Shown: positions 1-9,852 of the stretch, one piece after another
Position numbering within the stretch: position 1 is the first letter of the stretch
How the letters are laid out: each line of letters starts with the position of its first letter
Source: Bacteroidales bacterium UBA5197
GTDB taxonomy: Bacteria > Bacteroidota > Bacteroidia > Bacteroidales > Lentimicrobiaceae
Length of the DNA stretch: 64,000 nucleotides
Reading direction: 5' to 3'
NCBI GenBank assembly: GCA_002412885.1
Contig: DHVX01000072.1
Location: 164,843 to 228,842 of the forward strand
Position numbers and translations under genes: made by a program
Notes under the pieces: generated by a model
Seen by the model: the letters and a program-made list of their open reading frames with translations, nothing else
Databases searched by the model: none
What the model was told of the DNA's origin: nothing

Positions 1-3000
1 ACATTTAATGCGGTAAAGGTGTTGTTGTTTATTTCCTGCTTCAGGGTTGCAGCCGAGTTGATGATATAGGTATGTGCGTTTGTTCCGGCAGCTCCGGCAT
101 ATTCAATGCCTCGGATATCGTTGTTCTGAATTGACAACTCACAGGCTGCAGCGCCTGCAGTATTCGAAATGCCAATTAAAGCAGCCGTATTGTTTGTGGC
201 ATAGGTAAGCAGTCCACCATCATCATTTCCAAGTTGATTGTTGTTTATGTTGATGGATGTGAGAGCAGCACCTGAGTTTGCAATGGCAGTAAATGTACCG
301 GAAGTGGCTGTTTTATATAAATTTCTGACAATATTGCTATTCATGTTCAGGTTTGTAACTGCAATAGTATTTAAAATGGCTTGAAATACACCCGTACCGG
401 TATTGGTTGCAGCAATGACTTTATTTTCATTCAAATCCATCGTACCTGTGCCTGCCTGAGTTAGGATGCCATAAAATACCGATGCCCCTGTTCCAAAAGC
501 AGAACAATTTTGAATGGTATTGCCGGTTATTGATATAATACCTGTTGAGCCACCATTTGTGCCTGAAGTCGGGTTGAAAATTCCACGAAAAGTACAAACT
601 GCAGTTGTAACTCCCCCGGTTCCGATAGCAATGGAGTTGGCAGTGCCGGTACTACCAATTAAGTTTGATGAAATATTGAAATTACCGCCTGTTCCACCAA
701 TGAGAATTCCATTGAAAGTGTAACCAATGTTTGCCGCGCCTCCGGTGCTGATTGAACCAATGGTGTTGTTTTGGATATTTCCGGCACTCGTTGTGGAAAA
801 ATGTATGCCATTTATCATCCCTAAAGATGTGGTTGAGGTTATATTAATTGACCCGCTTCCCTCGGATGATCCAATGGTATTGCCGGTAATATTACCAATG
901 TTGACACTTCCCTGGGTTAGCACCGAAATGCCCGAGAATATTCCGGGCCTTGTAGCTAAACCGCTCGAGGTAGTCAATGAAATTCCTGCAACAGTATTTC
1001 CCTGAACACTGGAGAAGGAGGTTAGCCCTACCGTCATTTCAATACCCCTGTACAAAACGGCCACATTACCACTATAGGTTGTATAGCCATTGGATTCTGC
1101 ATCAGCAAAACCAATTACATTATCGTTGATAATATAGTCCACTCCTGAGGCTGTTACAATCCTTATGCCCCAGTGTGTAGCTCCTGTTGTTGCCGTTCTT
1201 GACTCAGTTTGATAGAACCTGTTTTCGGTAATACTCCAGGCTGAACTGTTGGAAGCAATAAAAATTCCGGCAGAGTTGCCGGTTGCGCTAAAGTAGTTAG
1301 CAATGTTGCAATTTGAAATTGTAATATTGCTGTTATCGGCAGTAACCGATGAACCTGCCGAATAAATGGCATTGGTAGGAGTTGAAATGCCATCAGAAAT
1401 ATTACAGTATTCAATTGCATTGTTGTCGTTCCCCACAAGCGAGCCTGTGCTAAAATCAATAAGTCCACTGGTCCCCGATGTTGTAACTCCCTTCACATTG
1501 CAATAGCGAATGGTGTTGTTGGTGGCATCGTTTATAAACCTGAAAACCGAACCAGCAGTGTTTGTATTTGAAAATGTCAAACTGGCTTCACCCTGTAAAT
1601 TAGCACGTCCGTCAATGGTAACATTGTCAGCTCCGTTAAGATCAATAAGCGTGGTTGCGATGCTGCCATCTACCTTCAGCCCCGATGAGGTTGGATAAAT
1701 TAAAATTGAATTGTAATTTGCATCGCCTGCACCGGAAGCATTTAATACACATGAAGCTGATTCAGTAAGGTTGTCGTTTATTTCAATATTTATATCTCCA
1801 TTAAAAACTCCGGCATTAATATCATCAAAGGCAGCCTTCAGGCTTGGGTATGACGAACTGCTCACACCCATTGTGGCAGCAACAGTTACTGGCAAGACAA
1901 ATGACTGGGAGCTGCGGGTCAAACCAAAACCAACAAAATAGGCATTTACCGTTGTAAGTGTTGCACCGCTTGCTGAAGCATGCCTGAGGTTCATTTGGTA
2001 AGTCTCGTTTTGGTTCAGGTTCTGGATGAGGCCTGAATAGGACCCGCTGCATCTGTGTTCTGAATTCATTAAATATTTTCTGAGGTCCAATCCATCATAA
2101 ATATCATTTACGCCGGATTTCACGAGAAAATCAAATCGCGGGGAAGATGTCTCAATGTTTGTTTGAATTAAAAACTGGGCCTGTGCGAAAATATCCGTAC
2201 TTGTCTTTGGGGTAATATAATTCTCTATGACACTACTAAAATCCGTGCTGCTTGTTGAAATTGAAGATTTTGATGAAATGAAAGTTGGGAAGTAACCATC
2301 AGGAGTGCTCAATGCAACAACGGCAAGATTGAGTTGGTGTGTAACAAAGGTAGACGTGCCGGCAATTTTCCGGTGAGCCACCCTGAAGTCATAATTACCC
2401 GGCTCAGTGTTTTCGGGCATAATACCCACAAGGCTGATGGTTCCTTTTTGCTGGCCGGGAGGTGCACGTAATATGGGATAACTGAGGTTCTTCCAATCGC
2501 TTTCACTGCTTTTTTTGTATTGCAAAACCCACTGTCCTGTTGCCAGATCAACAGTTCCTCCGTCAGTTTTTTGATTGTAACCAGATGCAGATACATAAAA
2601 ACCTCCCTTGCCGGAAGAATTAGCAGGTAAAATATTATTGGTGCTGATAACAGCGGTTTCCCAATTTTCTGTAAGGGTTTGCGTTGCATTGAGTTGCTTT
2701 ATGTCGCAGTTCAATTGATGCGTGCCATCGTACAAAGCAATAGCGGTCATATTGATGGTTGTTTCCAATGTAAGCAAAGGATTCGTCATTTGTTGGAAAG
2801 CAAAAGTCCGGTTGCCTGTATATGCGCTTACATCAAAAATATACACAATTGATCCAATCAGATCTCTTCCGGAAATTGCATGTTCGATTACTCCACTGTT
2901 AATTACATCGGGATTTGATTGGTCAGCAATCCTGAAAAACGCAGTACCCGTATTTCCGAAAGGGGTGGAAAAGCTGGTAAAAGAAGCCGTTACCAAAACC

Positions 3001-6000
3001 TTGTCAACATTGGTAACATCTATTGAAACCTCGGCTGCCCCAACATTTTGATAGGTGTCGGATGTTGTGGTGCCCGTTCCTTCATAACTCACGCCGGTAA
3101 GGCTTTGGTTAGAAAGTGCCCATTGCCGTTCATCAAAGCATGTGGGCAGGTCGTTGATGTCAATGCCGTTTAAAAGTACGTAATTGTCAAGCGTATTCAA
3201 TCCCGATCTTCCCAAAACATTGATGTTACCTGTGGATGACACATAATCAGTGACGGAAAGATCATTTTCGGAATTATTATTCAGTTCACTATCAAGATAA
3301 CCAAATGAAAAATCCACAACCATATTACTTCCGCCGGTTATTGCCATATCATTATATCTTTCAATGGCATTGGCCTTCCACGAAGGCGCCTGGCCTATCA
3401 TAGTTTTAACTGAAAGCTCTGTTGGCAGGGTTCCTCCTGTTGAAAAGGTTATGGTTGTATTTTGGTTTCCAAAGGAATAGGGTGTCCCAGCAGAAAAAGA
3501 GCTACGCCTTACAACCCCTGTAACGTCGCCAAAACCAATGGTGGTGGCGTCGCTTCCCATATCCAGGGTATAACTGCCCATATCAAGTATTCCTTTGGTG
3601 GATGTTGGATTTCCGGTAGAAAGATCCAATATACCATTTACGGTAATGTTTCCAGAAGCAGTAGCTCCTCCGACGCCACTCATTACAAAATTATTGAAAG
3701 TGCCTGCAACGGCCGTTTGCGCATCAGTTCCTGCATACTCAAAGGTTCCGCCCCATGTTAATCCTGTCGGAACCGGGGTTGAAGATGAGTTTTCAGTGAT
3801 GATGGTTCCTGCGTTGGATAGTGCACCTGCGATGGATGTCAGCTTGTTTTCAGCCAGGTTAAAAATGGCACCCTCGGCCACCGTAAGATTGCCCGCCAGA
3901 CTCAGATCAGTTGATGCGCCATGCACAACCCCTCGAATTGCATTTGAAATGGTTAAATTGTGAACCGAAAATCCGCTTGCTGAGCCAATGGTTTGCAGGC
4001 TATCGCCATTAAAAACCAGTGTGGAAGTGGATGGGATGAAGGTGCCTCCGTTGTTTAACCAATCACCAAAAACACTGTGTGTATACGAGGCTGCATTGAA
4101 AGTACTGCCTGTTTCGAGCGTTACATTTCCGCTGAAAGTGATGGCATTACCCGCTGTAGCCGAAGCGGTTCCCGCCATTGTAAAATCATTTACGATCTGT
4201 AATGCGGAACCAGGCATGGTCTTCGTTCCGCTACCACTGAGGATCAAGGTGCTATATCGGTTCGTATTAGAATTTGGAACAACCACGGTTTGATTGTTTC
4301 CTTTATACTCCACAGTTGATGCACCCCTGACGACAGGACGAAGTGGTCCGGCATTATTAACAGCACCGGTAATGCCCAAATAAGTGCCATTTTCAAGAAT
4401 AAGCACGGCATCTTCGTGAACAGTAAGGTGATGGAAGTTGGTAGAGCCACCCATGCTTGCATTTGCATTTGTAAAAATCACCTCACTGTTACCTGCATTA
4501 AATGTTCCTCCCTGATTGTTCCATGCATAGTCTGCACCATTAACTGTGAAAACTGCATCCTCTGCAGCATTTAAAATACCACCACTTTGGATCAGGATTG
4601 ATTTGCAACTTGCAGTAAGTGGCAATTCGGGATCAAAATCAGTTGTAGCTGCATCTGGAATGGTAACGGCTGTAATGTCAGAAGGGGCACCATTGGGCGT
4701 CCAGTTTTGGGCGGTGCTCCAGGAAGTGCTCACCGATCCGTTCCAGGTTAGGGCAAGCAACTGAGACTCGGCGAGTGTTACTTCGCGGTGGCCGAAAGAG
4801 TCTGCAAAAACCCCGATATTAACATCGGAAATGGAAACCCAGTTTTGAAAGGTGTTGTAGTCGCCTTTACCGTATTCAATCAGGTTAGACGCCGGAGTAA
4901 AAAACTGAACAAAGAAAACCAGCAGGTTTTCAGGATTTCCGTTCAATTCGCTTTCGTGATAATATGCTTGCAGGGTTGCACTTGTTCCGCTTCCGCCTGT
5001 TTGAATTATATCATACACCCTCAAAATACCATCCGTTTTCCATGCAGGAGCCTCACCTATTCTTATTTTAAGGCTTACGGATGAGGGCAATGTGCCTACA
5101 GTGGGAAAGGAAATGGACGTGTATCTGTTTCCAAAAGTGTAAGTTTCATCAGCAAGAATAGTATTACGGGTCACAATTCCGGTAACATCGCCCGGGCCAA
5201 TAGTGGTTGCATCGGGTCCCATCGTTAAAGTGTATGAAGAATAGGTGGGTGTATATGTGGTGGCCATCTCAAGGATTCCATGAGATAATGAAGGATTGAC
5301 CGCTGCCAGGTTTAGGATTCCATTCACCGTGATGTTGCCATTGGCTACTGCACCACCCGTGCCACTCATAGTCAGGTGGTTGTAAGTTCCGGCTACCGCT
5401 GTCTGACTTATAGCCGCGGCATATACAAAGTTGCCTCCCCATGTCCTGCCTGTGGGAACCGGGCTTGCTGATGTATTTTGTGTTCGGATAGTTCCGTTGT
5501 TGGTAATAGTTTCAGTAACTGAGATTAAGCGATTCGCAGAAAGATTGAATATTGTACCTGTATCCACGGTCAGGTTGCCCGCAAGGCTACAATCTGTGCT
5601 CTCGCCCAACATCACACTGGCACTTGTATTGCTGATAGTCAAGTTATTTGTTTCGAGACCAGAAACAGAAGTGATTGTTTGTAAACCACTTCCACTAAAA
5701 ACCAATGTACTGCTGGCAGGTGTAAATGTTCCCCCTTCATTGGTCCAGTTGCCTTCAACAATATGGGTAAAAGATCCGGCATTAAATTCAGCATCAGTGC
5801 CAATCAATACATTTTCATGCACTTCAACCGGCCCTGCTAATGTAACTGATGCAGTGCCAATAATTGAGAAATTCCCATGAATTCCCAATACTTCCGGGCT
5901 GGTAACCGGCATGGACTTTACTCCTGAACCACTGAGAATCAGATGGTGATACCCCGGGCTGGTACCATTTGGATTAACAATATCCTGATTGCCACCATTA

Positions 6001-9000
6001 TATTCTACTGTACCAGGAAACTGGTCAGCATGAAAGGTCCCATTGTTGGTCAGTACACCGGCAATCCGCATTATGGAGTGGGTGGTCATGATAAGTCCGG
6101 CTCCGGTTTCGATGGTAACATTGTAAAAGTTGGTTTCACCGGCTAAGGTGGCCGCTGAATTGATAAACATAACAGTACTTGTGCCTGGATTGAAAGTTCC
6201 GTCATTGTACCATGCCGATGCTCCCCCGGTAATTATTAACGATGTTCCTGTGCCACCATTCACAATTGCTCCTTCTTCAATGGTCATGGTTTTAATAGAA
6301 GTTGAGCCAGGCAAAGTTGGATAATGAGTGCAACCTGCAGGTATTAAAACATCACTTGTTCCATCAGGCACTTCAGAGCCAACCCAGTTCAGATTGGCAT
6401 TCCAGTTGGTTTCTTGCCCGGGAACAGTACCAGTCCAGGTATATTTTGGAGATTCACTCTCAGCTAAAGTCCAGAGGTTAGTACCAAAAGTTGTAGGGGC
6501 AAATTCAACGCTTCCAATCAGCCCCACCCAATTTTCAGTCGTACTTGCACTCACCCGGCCATATTCATTAGGATCATCATCTGCTATTTTTGCCCAAAAA
6601 ACAAGTTGGTTTTCAATATTCCCGTTCAGCTCGCCATCCTTATAAGCAAGCCTTACAGCCGGTAAACTTCCGCTTCCTCCTTTCCTGACAATGTCATACT
6701 CTCTTAGAATGGCAGTGTTTTTCCATGTGGGCGCCTGCCCAATTGTAGTTTTTATAGCCCATTCTGAAGGCAAAGTTCCGGTTTCCGGAAATTTTACTGT
6801 AGTAAATTGGTTCCCAAATGTATATTGAATATCATGTGTGATGTTTGTGCGTTTTACAATGCCGGTTGCATCACCCTGCCCGATTGTAACAGCATTGGCC
6901 CCCATAAAAAGTGTGTCTGTTCCCATGGTTAGCGTTCCCTGGGTTGCTGATGGATTGGCGCTGAGTAAATTTAAGGTTTCATAAATGGTTAGGTCGCTGT
7001 TAAGTTCTACGCCATTTGGCCGGTTTATGATAAAATCCTTTAGCCCGCTGTTTATTAGTGGTATCTGCAATGTTGATCCTTCCCCGCCAATTGTCAGGTT
7101 CGACGCTGTGCTACCGATGATGGCGCTGCTCCCTGTGATGCTGCCGTTAAGAACCAAGGTGTTACCATCAATATTATATGTGCCATCAGTGAGGTTGAGC
7201 GATCCGTTTACGGTACAAAAAGAAGGTTCTTCTTCAACGCCATCAATGATCAGGTCGTCAAAATACCAGTAATCAAGCCCGTAGGTATAGCCTTCAATAT
7301 AATACCGAATAAAAAACGTTCCACCGACATTGGTAGTCCAGTTGGAATACAGCAGGGTTTGGGGGCCGATGTTGGCAGTACCGGAAGGTGATAAAGAGTA
7401 AATATCGGTCCATGGCCCCCCCGAAGCAGCGGCACATTGAACTTTTACAGTATAGGGATAGGTAGTTGCATCAAAGTTATCAATGAACTGCTTCCACTCA
7501 ATGTTAACCGCTGCATAACCGGAGGTGTTGATGAAACGATAAATAGAGGCATTATAGAATGTTGTACTTGAAGATCCATATATGTAACGGGCTTCATTGG
7601 CGGTTCCCCCTGCATTGGCACTGGCAACGGCCGTAAACTGATTGTACCCTGTACCAATATCACCGGTCCAGCTTGTCAGATTAGTAAATCCATCAGTTAG
7701 AATATTTGTTGCTGGAACAATAGATATCCCCTGAATAACACCACCTGTATTTGTTGTTAAATTATTTAGTACTCCGGCGCTGGCAGGTATTTCATGCCCT
7801 GTTGTAATTGCAGAACTACCTGAATAATTAACGTTCACGGTACCGGCAAAGGCAGGAGGATTCATTAAACTGCCTGCGGAACGAATGATCGTTGATCCAT
7901 TGGCCATTGTGAGGTTAGAACCGTTTGACAAGACACCAGCATTCAATGATAGCGACCCATTGACTGTTACCGCACCAGACAGTGTAATACCAGCTTCATT
8001 GCTGATGACTAAGTTTTGTAACCCTACTGCGACAGCCGGCAATGTGGTGGCTATATTACCTATGAATGAAATATTGGAAGTTGCTCCTCCGGTAATGGTT
8101 CCCGCACCGAGTCCAATGGGACCTTCAACGTTAAGGGTGTTGGCCCCTAAACTTAAGGTACCACTGGCCAAATTTAAACCTGTGGCAAAGGTATTTGTGA
8201 TCGTAATACTGGTATGCAGCGAAACCGTTTTGTCAGTAGTAATCAGATATAAATAGCTGATATTGTTCCCACCTGGGGGAATCTCGTAGGATGTCGAATA
8301 ATCGTTGGAAGCATTGGCATACAAAAGTTGAATTCCACCTGTTCCAGGATCAAATGTGGGACTTTGATCGAAATATCCTCTTTCGGAAGAAGTGCTGTTT
8401 GGCCCGACTTGAACCACACAGGTTGAACTTCCTCCCGTTCCAAGAATGATGCGGTTGGCGTTTGTTATTGTCCCGGTAAACAGGTTCACCCGGAATATAT
8501 TAATTTGATTATTACCCAACAAAGTTAACCCGTTGGAGTTGCTCACAGATAAGGTATTCAAAGGCGATGAAACAGTTCCGTTATTGGTAAATGACTGGGT
8601 CGAGGTTCCACTGAAATAAACGGCAGTGTAAGAACCGGTTGCTGTTAAAACGCCCACATCACTATTAAACAGGTTTCCGGCAATGGTTAGAAATGTTGTT
8701 GTGGTTGTGGTTCCGGCAGTAAGGGAAATAGTACCATTATTGACAACACCACCGCTTCCAACGGTGATAGATTGCGAAGCAGAAATGGTTAATGTTCTTC
8801 CGCTATTAACAGTTAAACTCAGGCAAACACCGGCTGAAGGCACGGTCATATTGGTATTGATCACAACATCATCCGAAGCAGTTGGAACACCCCATGGACT
8901 CCAATGAGAGCTGGTGCCCCATGAAGTCCCTATACTTGTTTTGGTTTGGGCAATGACTGTAAAAGACTGAAAAACAACCTGGACAATGAACACGCACAAA

Positions 9001-9056
9001 ACAAGATACCTCTTGCTCCTAATCCTCCAAAAAGATATTGAAATAGCATTCATCAT
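1..9056 (-). CDS. Giant secreted repeat/beta-helix surface protein (C-terminus beyond window)
   Basis: The minus frame starting at the ATG at 9056 stays open to the window edge, about 3,018 codons. It begins with a signal peptide (basic start, hydrophobic core, FTVIAQ-type cleavage near residue 36). Next come about 400 residues of Asn/Thr/Gly-rich beta-strand repeats. A jelly-roll-like segment follows at about 7680-7210 (motifs LTSWTGDIGTGYNQF, YWYFDDLIIDG). Then three tandem modules of about 555 residues each carry a (Y/F)GN-TLP-IG-AP-WK signature near 6.8, 5.1 and 3.5 kb. From about 1850 to 1 a right-handed parallel beta-helix region is rich in NN-T and GI-G turns. Such proteins in Bacteroidota are usually exported by T9SS and anchored or released at the surface as adhesins or glycan-binding proteins. 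The sorting domain would lie outside the window, so T9SS export is inference. Confidence 0.88.
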   Translation of the reverse strand, partial: MMNAISISFWRIRSKRYLVLCVFIVQVVFQSFTVIAQTKTSIGTSWGTSSHWSPWGVPTASDDVVINTNMTVPSAGVCLSLTVNSGRTLTISASQSITVGSGGVVNNGTISLTAGTTTTTTFLTIAGNLFNSDVGVLTATGSYTAVYFSGTSTQSFTNNGTVSSPLNTLSVSNSNGLTLLGNNQINIFRVNLFTGTITNANRIILGTGGSSTCVVQVGPNSTSSERGYFDQSPTFDPGTGGIQLLYANASNDYSTSYEIPPGGNNISYLYLITTDKTVSLHTSITITNTFATGLNLASGTLSLGANTLNVEGPIGLGAGTITGGATSNISFIGNIATTLPAVAVGLQNLVISNEAGITLSGAVTVNGSLSLNAGVLSNGSNLTMANGSTIIRSAGSLMNPPAFAGTVNVNYSGSSAITTGHEIPASAGVLNNLTTNTGGVIQGISIVPATNILTDGFTNLTSWTGDIGTGYNQFTAVASANAGGTANEARYIYGSSSTTFYNASIYRFINTSGYAAVNIEWKQFIDNFDATTYPYTVKVQCAAASGGPWTDIYSLSPSGTANIGPQTLLYSNWTTNVGGTFFIRYYIEGYTYGLDYWYFDDLIIDGVEEEPSFCTVNGSLNLTDGTYNIDGNTLVLNGSITGSSAIIGSTASNLTIGGEGSTLQIPLINSGLKDFIINRPNGVELNSDLTIYETLNLLSANPSATQGTLTMGTDTLFMGANAVTIGQGDATGIVKRTNITHDIQYTFGNQFTTVKFPETGTLPSEWAIKTTIGQAPTWKNTAILREYDIVRKGGSGSLPAVRLAYKDGELNGNIENQLVFWAKIADDDPNEYGRVSASTTENWVGLIGSVEFAPTTFGTNLWTLAESESPKYTWTGTVPGQETNWNANLNWVGSEVPDGTSDVLIPAGCTHYPTLPGSTSIKTMTIEEGAIVNGGTGTSLIITGGASAWYNDGTFNPGTSTVMFINSAATLAGETNFYNVTIETGAGLIMTTHSIMRIAGVLTNNGTFHADQFPGTVEYNGGNQDIVNPNGTSPGYHHLILSGSGVKSMPVTSPEVLGIHGNFSIIGTASVTLAGPVEVHENVLIGTDAEFNAGSFTHIVEGNWTNEGGTFTPASSTLVFSGSGLQTITSVSGLETNNLTISNTSASVMLGESTDCSLAGNLTVDTGTIFNLSANRLISVTETITNNGTIRTQNTSASPVPTGRTWGGNFVYAAAISQTAVAGTYNHLTMSGTGGAVANGNITVNGILNLAAVNPSLSHGILEMATTYTPTYSSYTLTMGPDATTIGPGDVTGIVTRNTILADETYTFGNRYTSISFPTVGTLPSSVSLKIRIGEAPAWKTDGILRVYDIIQTGGSGTSATLQAYYHESELNGNPENLLVFFVQFFTPASNLIEYGKGDYNTFQNWVSISDVNIGVFADSFGHREVTLAESQLLALTWNGSVSTSWSTAQNWTPNGAPSDITAVTIPDAATTDFDPELPLTASCKSILIQSGGILNAAEDAVFTVNGADYAWNNQGGTFNAGNSEVIFTNANASMGGSTNFHHLTVHEDAVLILENGTYLGITGAVNNAGPLRPVVRGASTVEYKGNNQTVVVPNSNTNRYSTLILSGSGTKTMPGSALQIVNDFTMAGTASATAGNAITFSGNVTLETGSTFNAASYTHSVFGDWLNNGGTFIPSTSTLVFNGDSLQTIGSASGFSVHNLTISNAIRGVVHGASTDLSLAGNLTVAEGAIFNLAENKLTSIAGALSNAGTIITENSSSTPVPTGLTWGGTFEYAGTDAQTAVAGTFNNFVMSGVGGATASGNITVNGILDLSTGNPTSTKGILDMGSYTLDMGSDATTIGFGDVTGVVRRSSFSAGTPYSFGNQNTTITFSTGGTLPTELSVKTMIGQAPSWKANAIERYNDMAITGGSNMVVDFSFGYLDSELNNNSENDLSVTDYVSSTGNINVLGRSGLNTLDNYVLLNGIDINDLPTCFDERQWALSNQSLTGVSYEGTGTTTSDTYQNVGAAEVSIDVTNVDKVLVTASFTSFSTPFGNTGTAFFRIADQSNPDVINSGVIEHAISGRDLIGSIVYIFDVSAYTGNRTFAFQQMTNPLLTLETTINMTAIALYDGTHQLNCDIKQLNATQTLTENWETAVISTNNILPANSSGKGGFYVSASGYNQKTDGGTVDLATGQWVLQYKKSSESDWKNLSYPILRAPPGQQKGTISLVGIMPENTEPGNYDFRVAHRKIAGTSTFVTHQLNLAVVALSTPDGYFPTFISSKSSISTSSTDFSSVIENYITPKTSTDIFAQAQFLIQTNIETSSPRFDFLVKSGVNDIYDGLDLRKYLMNSEHRCSGSYSGLIQNLNQNETYQMNLRHASASGATLTTVNAYFVGFGLTRSSQSFVLPVTVAATMGVSSSSYPSLKAAFDDINAGVFNGDINIEINDNLTESASCVLNASGAGDANYNSILIYPTSSGLKVDGSIATTLIDLNGADNVTIDGRANLQGEASLTFSNTNTAGSVFRFINDATNNTIRYCNVKGVTTSGTSGLIDFSTGSLVGNDNNAIEYCNISDGISTPTNAIYSAGSSVTADNSNITISNCNIANYFSATGNSAGIFIASNSSAWSITENRFYQTESRTATTGATHWGIRIVTASGVDYIINDNVIGFADAESNGYTTYSGNVAVLYRGIEMTVGLTSFSSVQGNTVAGISLTTSSGLATRPGIFSGISVLTQGSVNIGNITGNTIGSSEGSGSINITSTTSLGMINGIHFSTTSAGNIQNNTIGSISTGGAANIGYTFNGILIGGTGGNFNISSNLIGSTGTANSIAIGTGGVTTAVCTFRGIFNPTSGTNGGSTGIISITGNTIQNCSAFGTGASVFYGILTQAGTGTMDLNENKVIAATNTGTGVFQAILNTIAVTNLNMNSNIVRNLYKTATSGTFTAIANSGAALTSININNNQLGNDDGGLLTYATNNTAALIGISNTAGAAACELSIQNNDIRGIEYAGAAGTNAHTYIINSAATLKQEINNNTFTALN

Positions 9057-9091
9057 TGATTGACAATACAAGATTAATTGACCCAACTTTC

Positions 9092-9109
9092 GCAAGTAAA
9101 ATAACTTGC
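9092..9109 (-). other. Short perfect hairpin in the giant gene's 5' leader
   Basis: GCAAGT and ACTTGC flank a 6-nt A/T spacer, giving a 6-bp hairpin between the proposed transcription start (about 9122) and the ATG at 9056. It could affect leader stability or translation. No T-run follows it, so it is not a terminator. The role is unknown. Confidence 0.35.
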
Positions 9110-9128
9110 TGAAGAATATGCTGCGACA

Positions 9129-9136
9129 CAAAAATA
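9129..9136 (-). promoter_or_regulatory. -7 element of the giant surface-protein gene
   Basis: The minus strand reads TATTTTTG, an exact match to the Bacteroidota -7 consensus TAnnTTTG, and predicts a leader of about 65 nt before the ATG at 9056. The -33 position is T-rich (TTTA at a 19-nt spacing) rather than a clear TTG. Confidence 0.5.
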
Positions 9137-9224
9137 CAATAGTACTTTCAGCGCTAAATATTTTTTTACTTCAAGTGAAAAAGCTATGGAAACAATTTTA
9201 GGTTTCATACGCTCTTTGACATTT

Positions 9225-9404
9225 TCAAAAAAAAGACATGGTTTGCCTCAAGCAAATAATCTCAAATACAGTGATCATAGCAAATTTTGTTGCTACTGCT
9301 GTTTCCGTTGAAACCGCAGGCAGGTTTTGAGCATACGAATTGCTGTGAACGAGTAAAACACCCATTTCAAGCATAGCAACAAATACACCAACCTTTACTT
9401 TCAT
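9225..9404 (-). CDS. Possible small secreted peptide or gene remnant (59 aa)
   Basis: The frame from the ATG at 9404 encodes a basic N-terminus, a hydrophobic stretch and an Ala-X-Ala-like site (SNSYAQN), then only about 35 residues. A near-consensus -7 box (TATCTTTC, 9428-9421) lies about 20 bp upstream. A signal peptide with almost no mature domain suggests either a small secreted peptide or the leftover 5' end of a degraded exported-protein gene. I recognise no family. Chance is also possible. Confidence 0.25.
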   Translation of the reverse strand: MKVKVGVFVAMLEMGVLLVHSNSYAQNLPAVSTETAVATKFAMITVFEIICLRQTMSFF

Positions 9405-9472
9405 GATAGAACCCTTGATTTGAAAGATACTGCTGCTCAAAAGTGAAAATCGCCATAAAGAACCTAAAAGCA

Positions 9473-9852
9473 TCGGTTAAAAAACTCTTCAAACGGCTGC
9501 ATGTCGGTTTTAAATGACTGTTGTTTTTCAACAATACACCTATTAATAGCAAAAGTTGTAAATAGTAATGGTTTATGAGTCATTTCTTGACTTACACAGA
9601 CAGAATATACACGTTTCCAAACTTTGTAACTGCTCTCAATGTAAGCAGAAAAATTCAGGCACTACTTATAATATCTACATCAATACTCAATACTTTTATT
9701 TTTTACACACTAAACCCGGAGGGTTTTAATGGGCTAGTACCGGGGTACTGGAAAGGAAGGCTTGTTAGACATTTTTGCCAATTTCCCAAAAAAATCTTAC
9801 TTTAATACAGAAATTATTTTCCCGTTGCAAGAATAAAAAGCCAATTATCTCC
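9473..9852. other. Sparse intergenic stretch
   Basis: Between the small ORF and the membrane acyltransferase gene I see no convincing gene. The only structure noticed is a compact inverted repeat, AGTACC-GG-GGTACT at 9736-9749, without a T-run. The composition is AT-rich and codon-like periodicity is absent. Confidence 0.4.

Noticed and set aside
1..2000. Repeated short motifs that could suggest a CRISPR or satellite array
   Set aside because: The repeats are degenerate at DNA level and follow codon periodicity; they are beta-helix turns in a protein.
514..8907. Many plus-strand frames of 60-150 codons inside the first 9 kb
   Set aside because: They are antisense to the intact 3,018-codon minus frame. 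Their Val/Pro-rich translations are the mirror of Asn/Gly/Thr repeat codons.
9575..9805. Plus-strand frame of 76 codons
   Set aside because: No promoter, no recognisable domain or codon pattern, in an AT-rich spacer.
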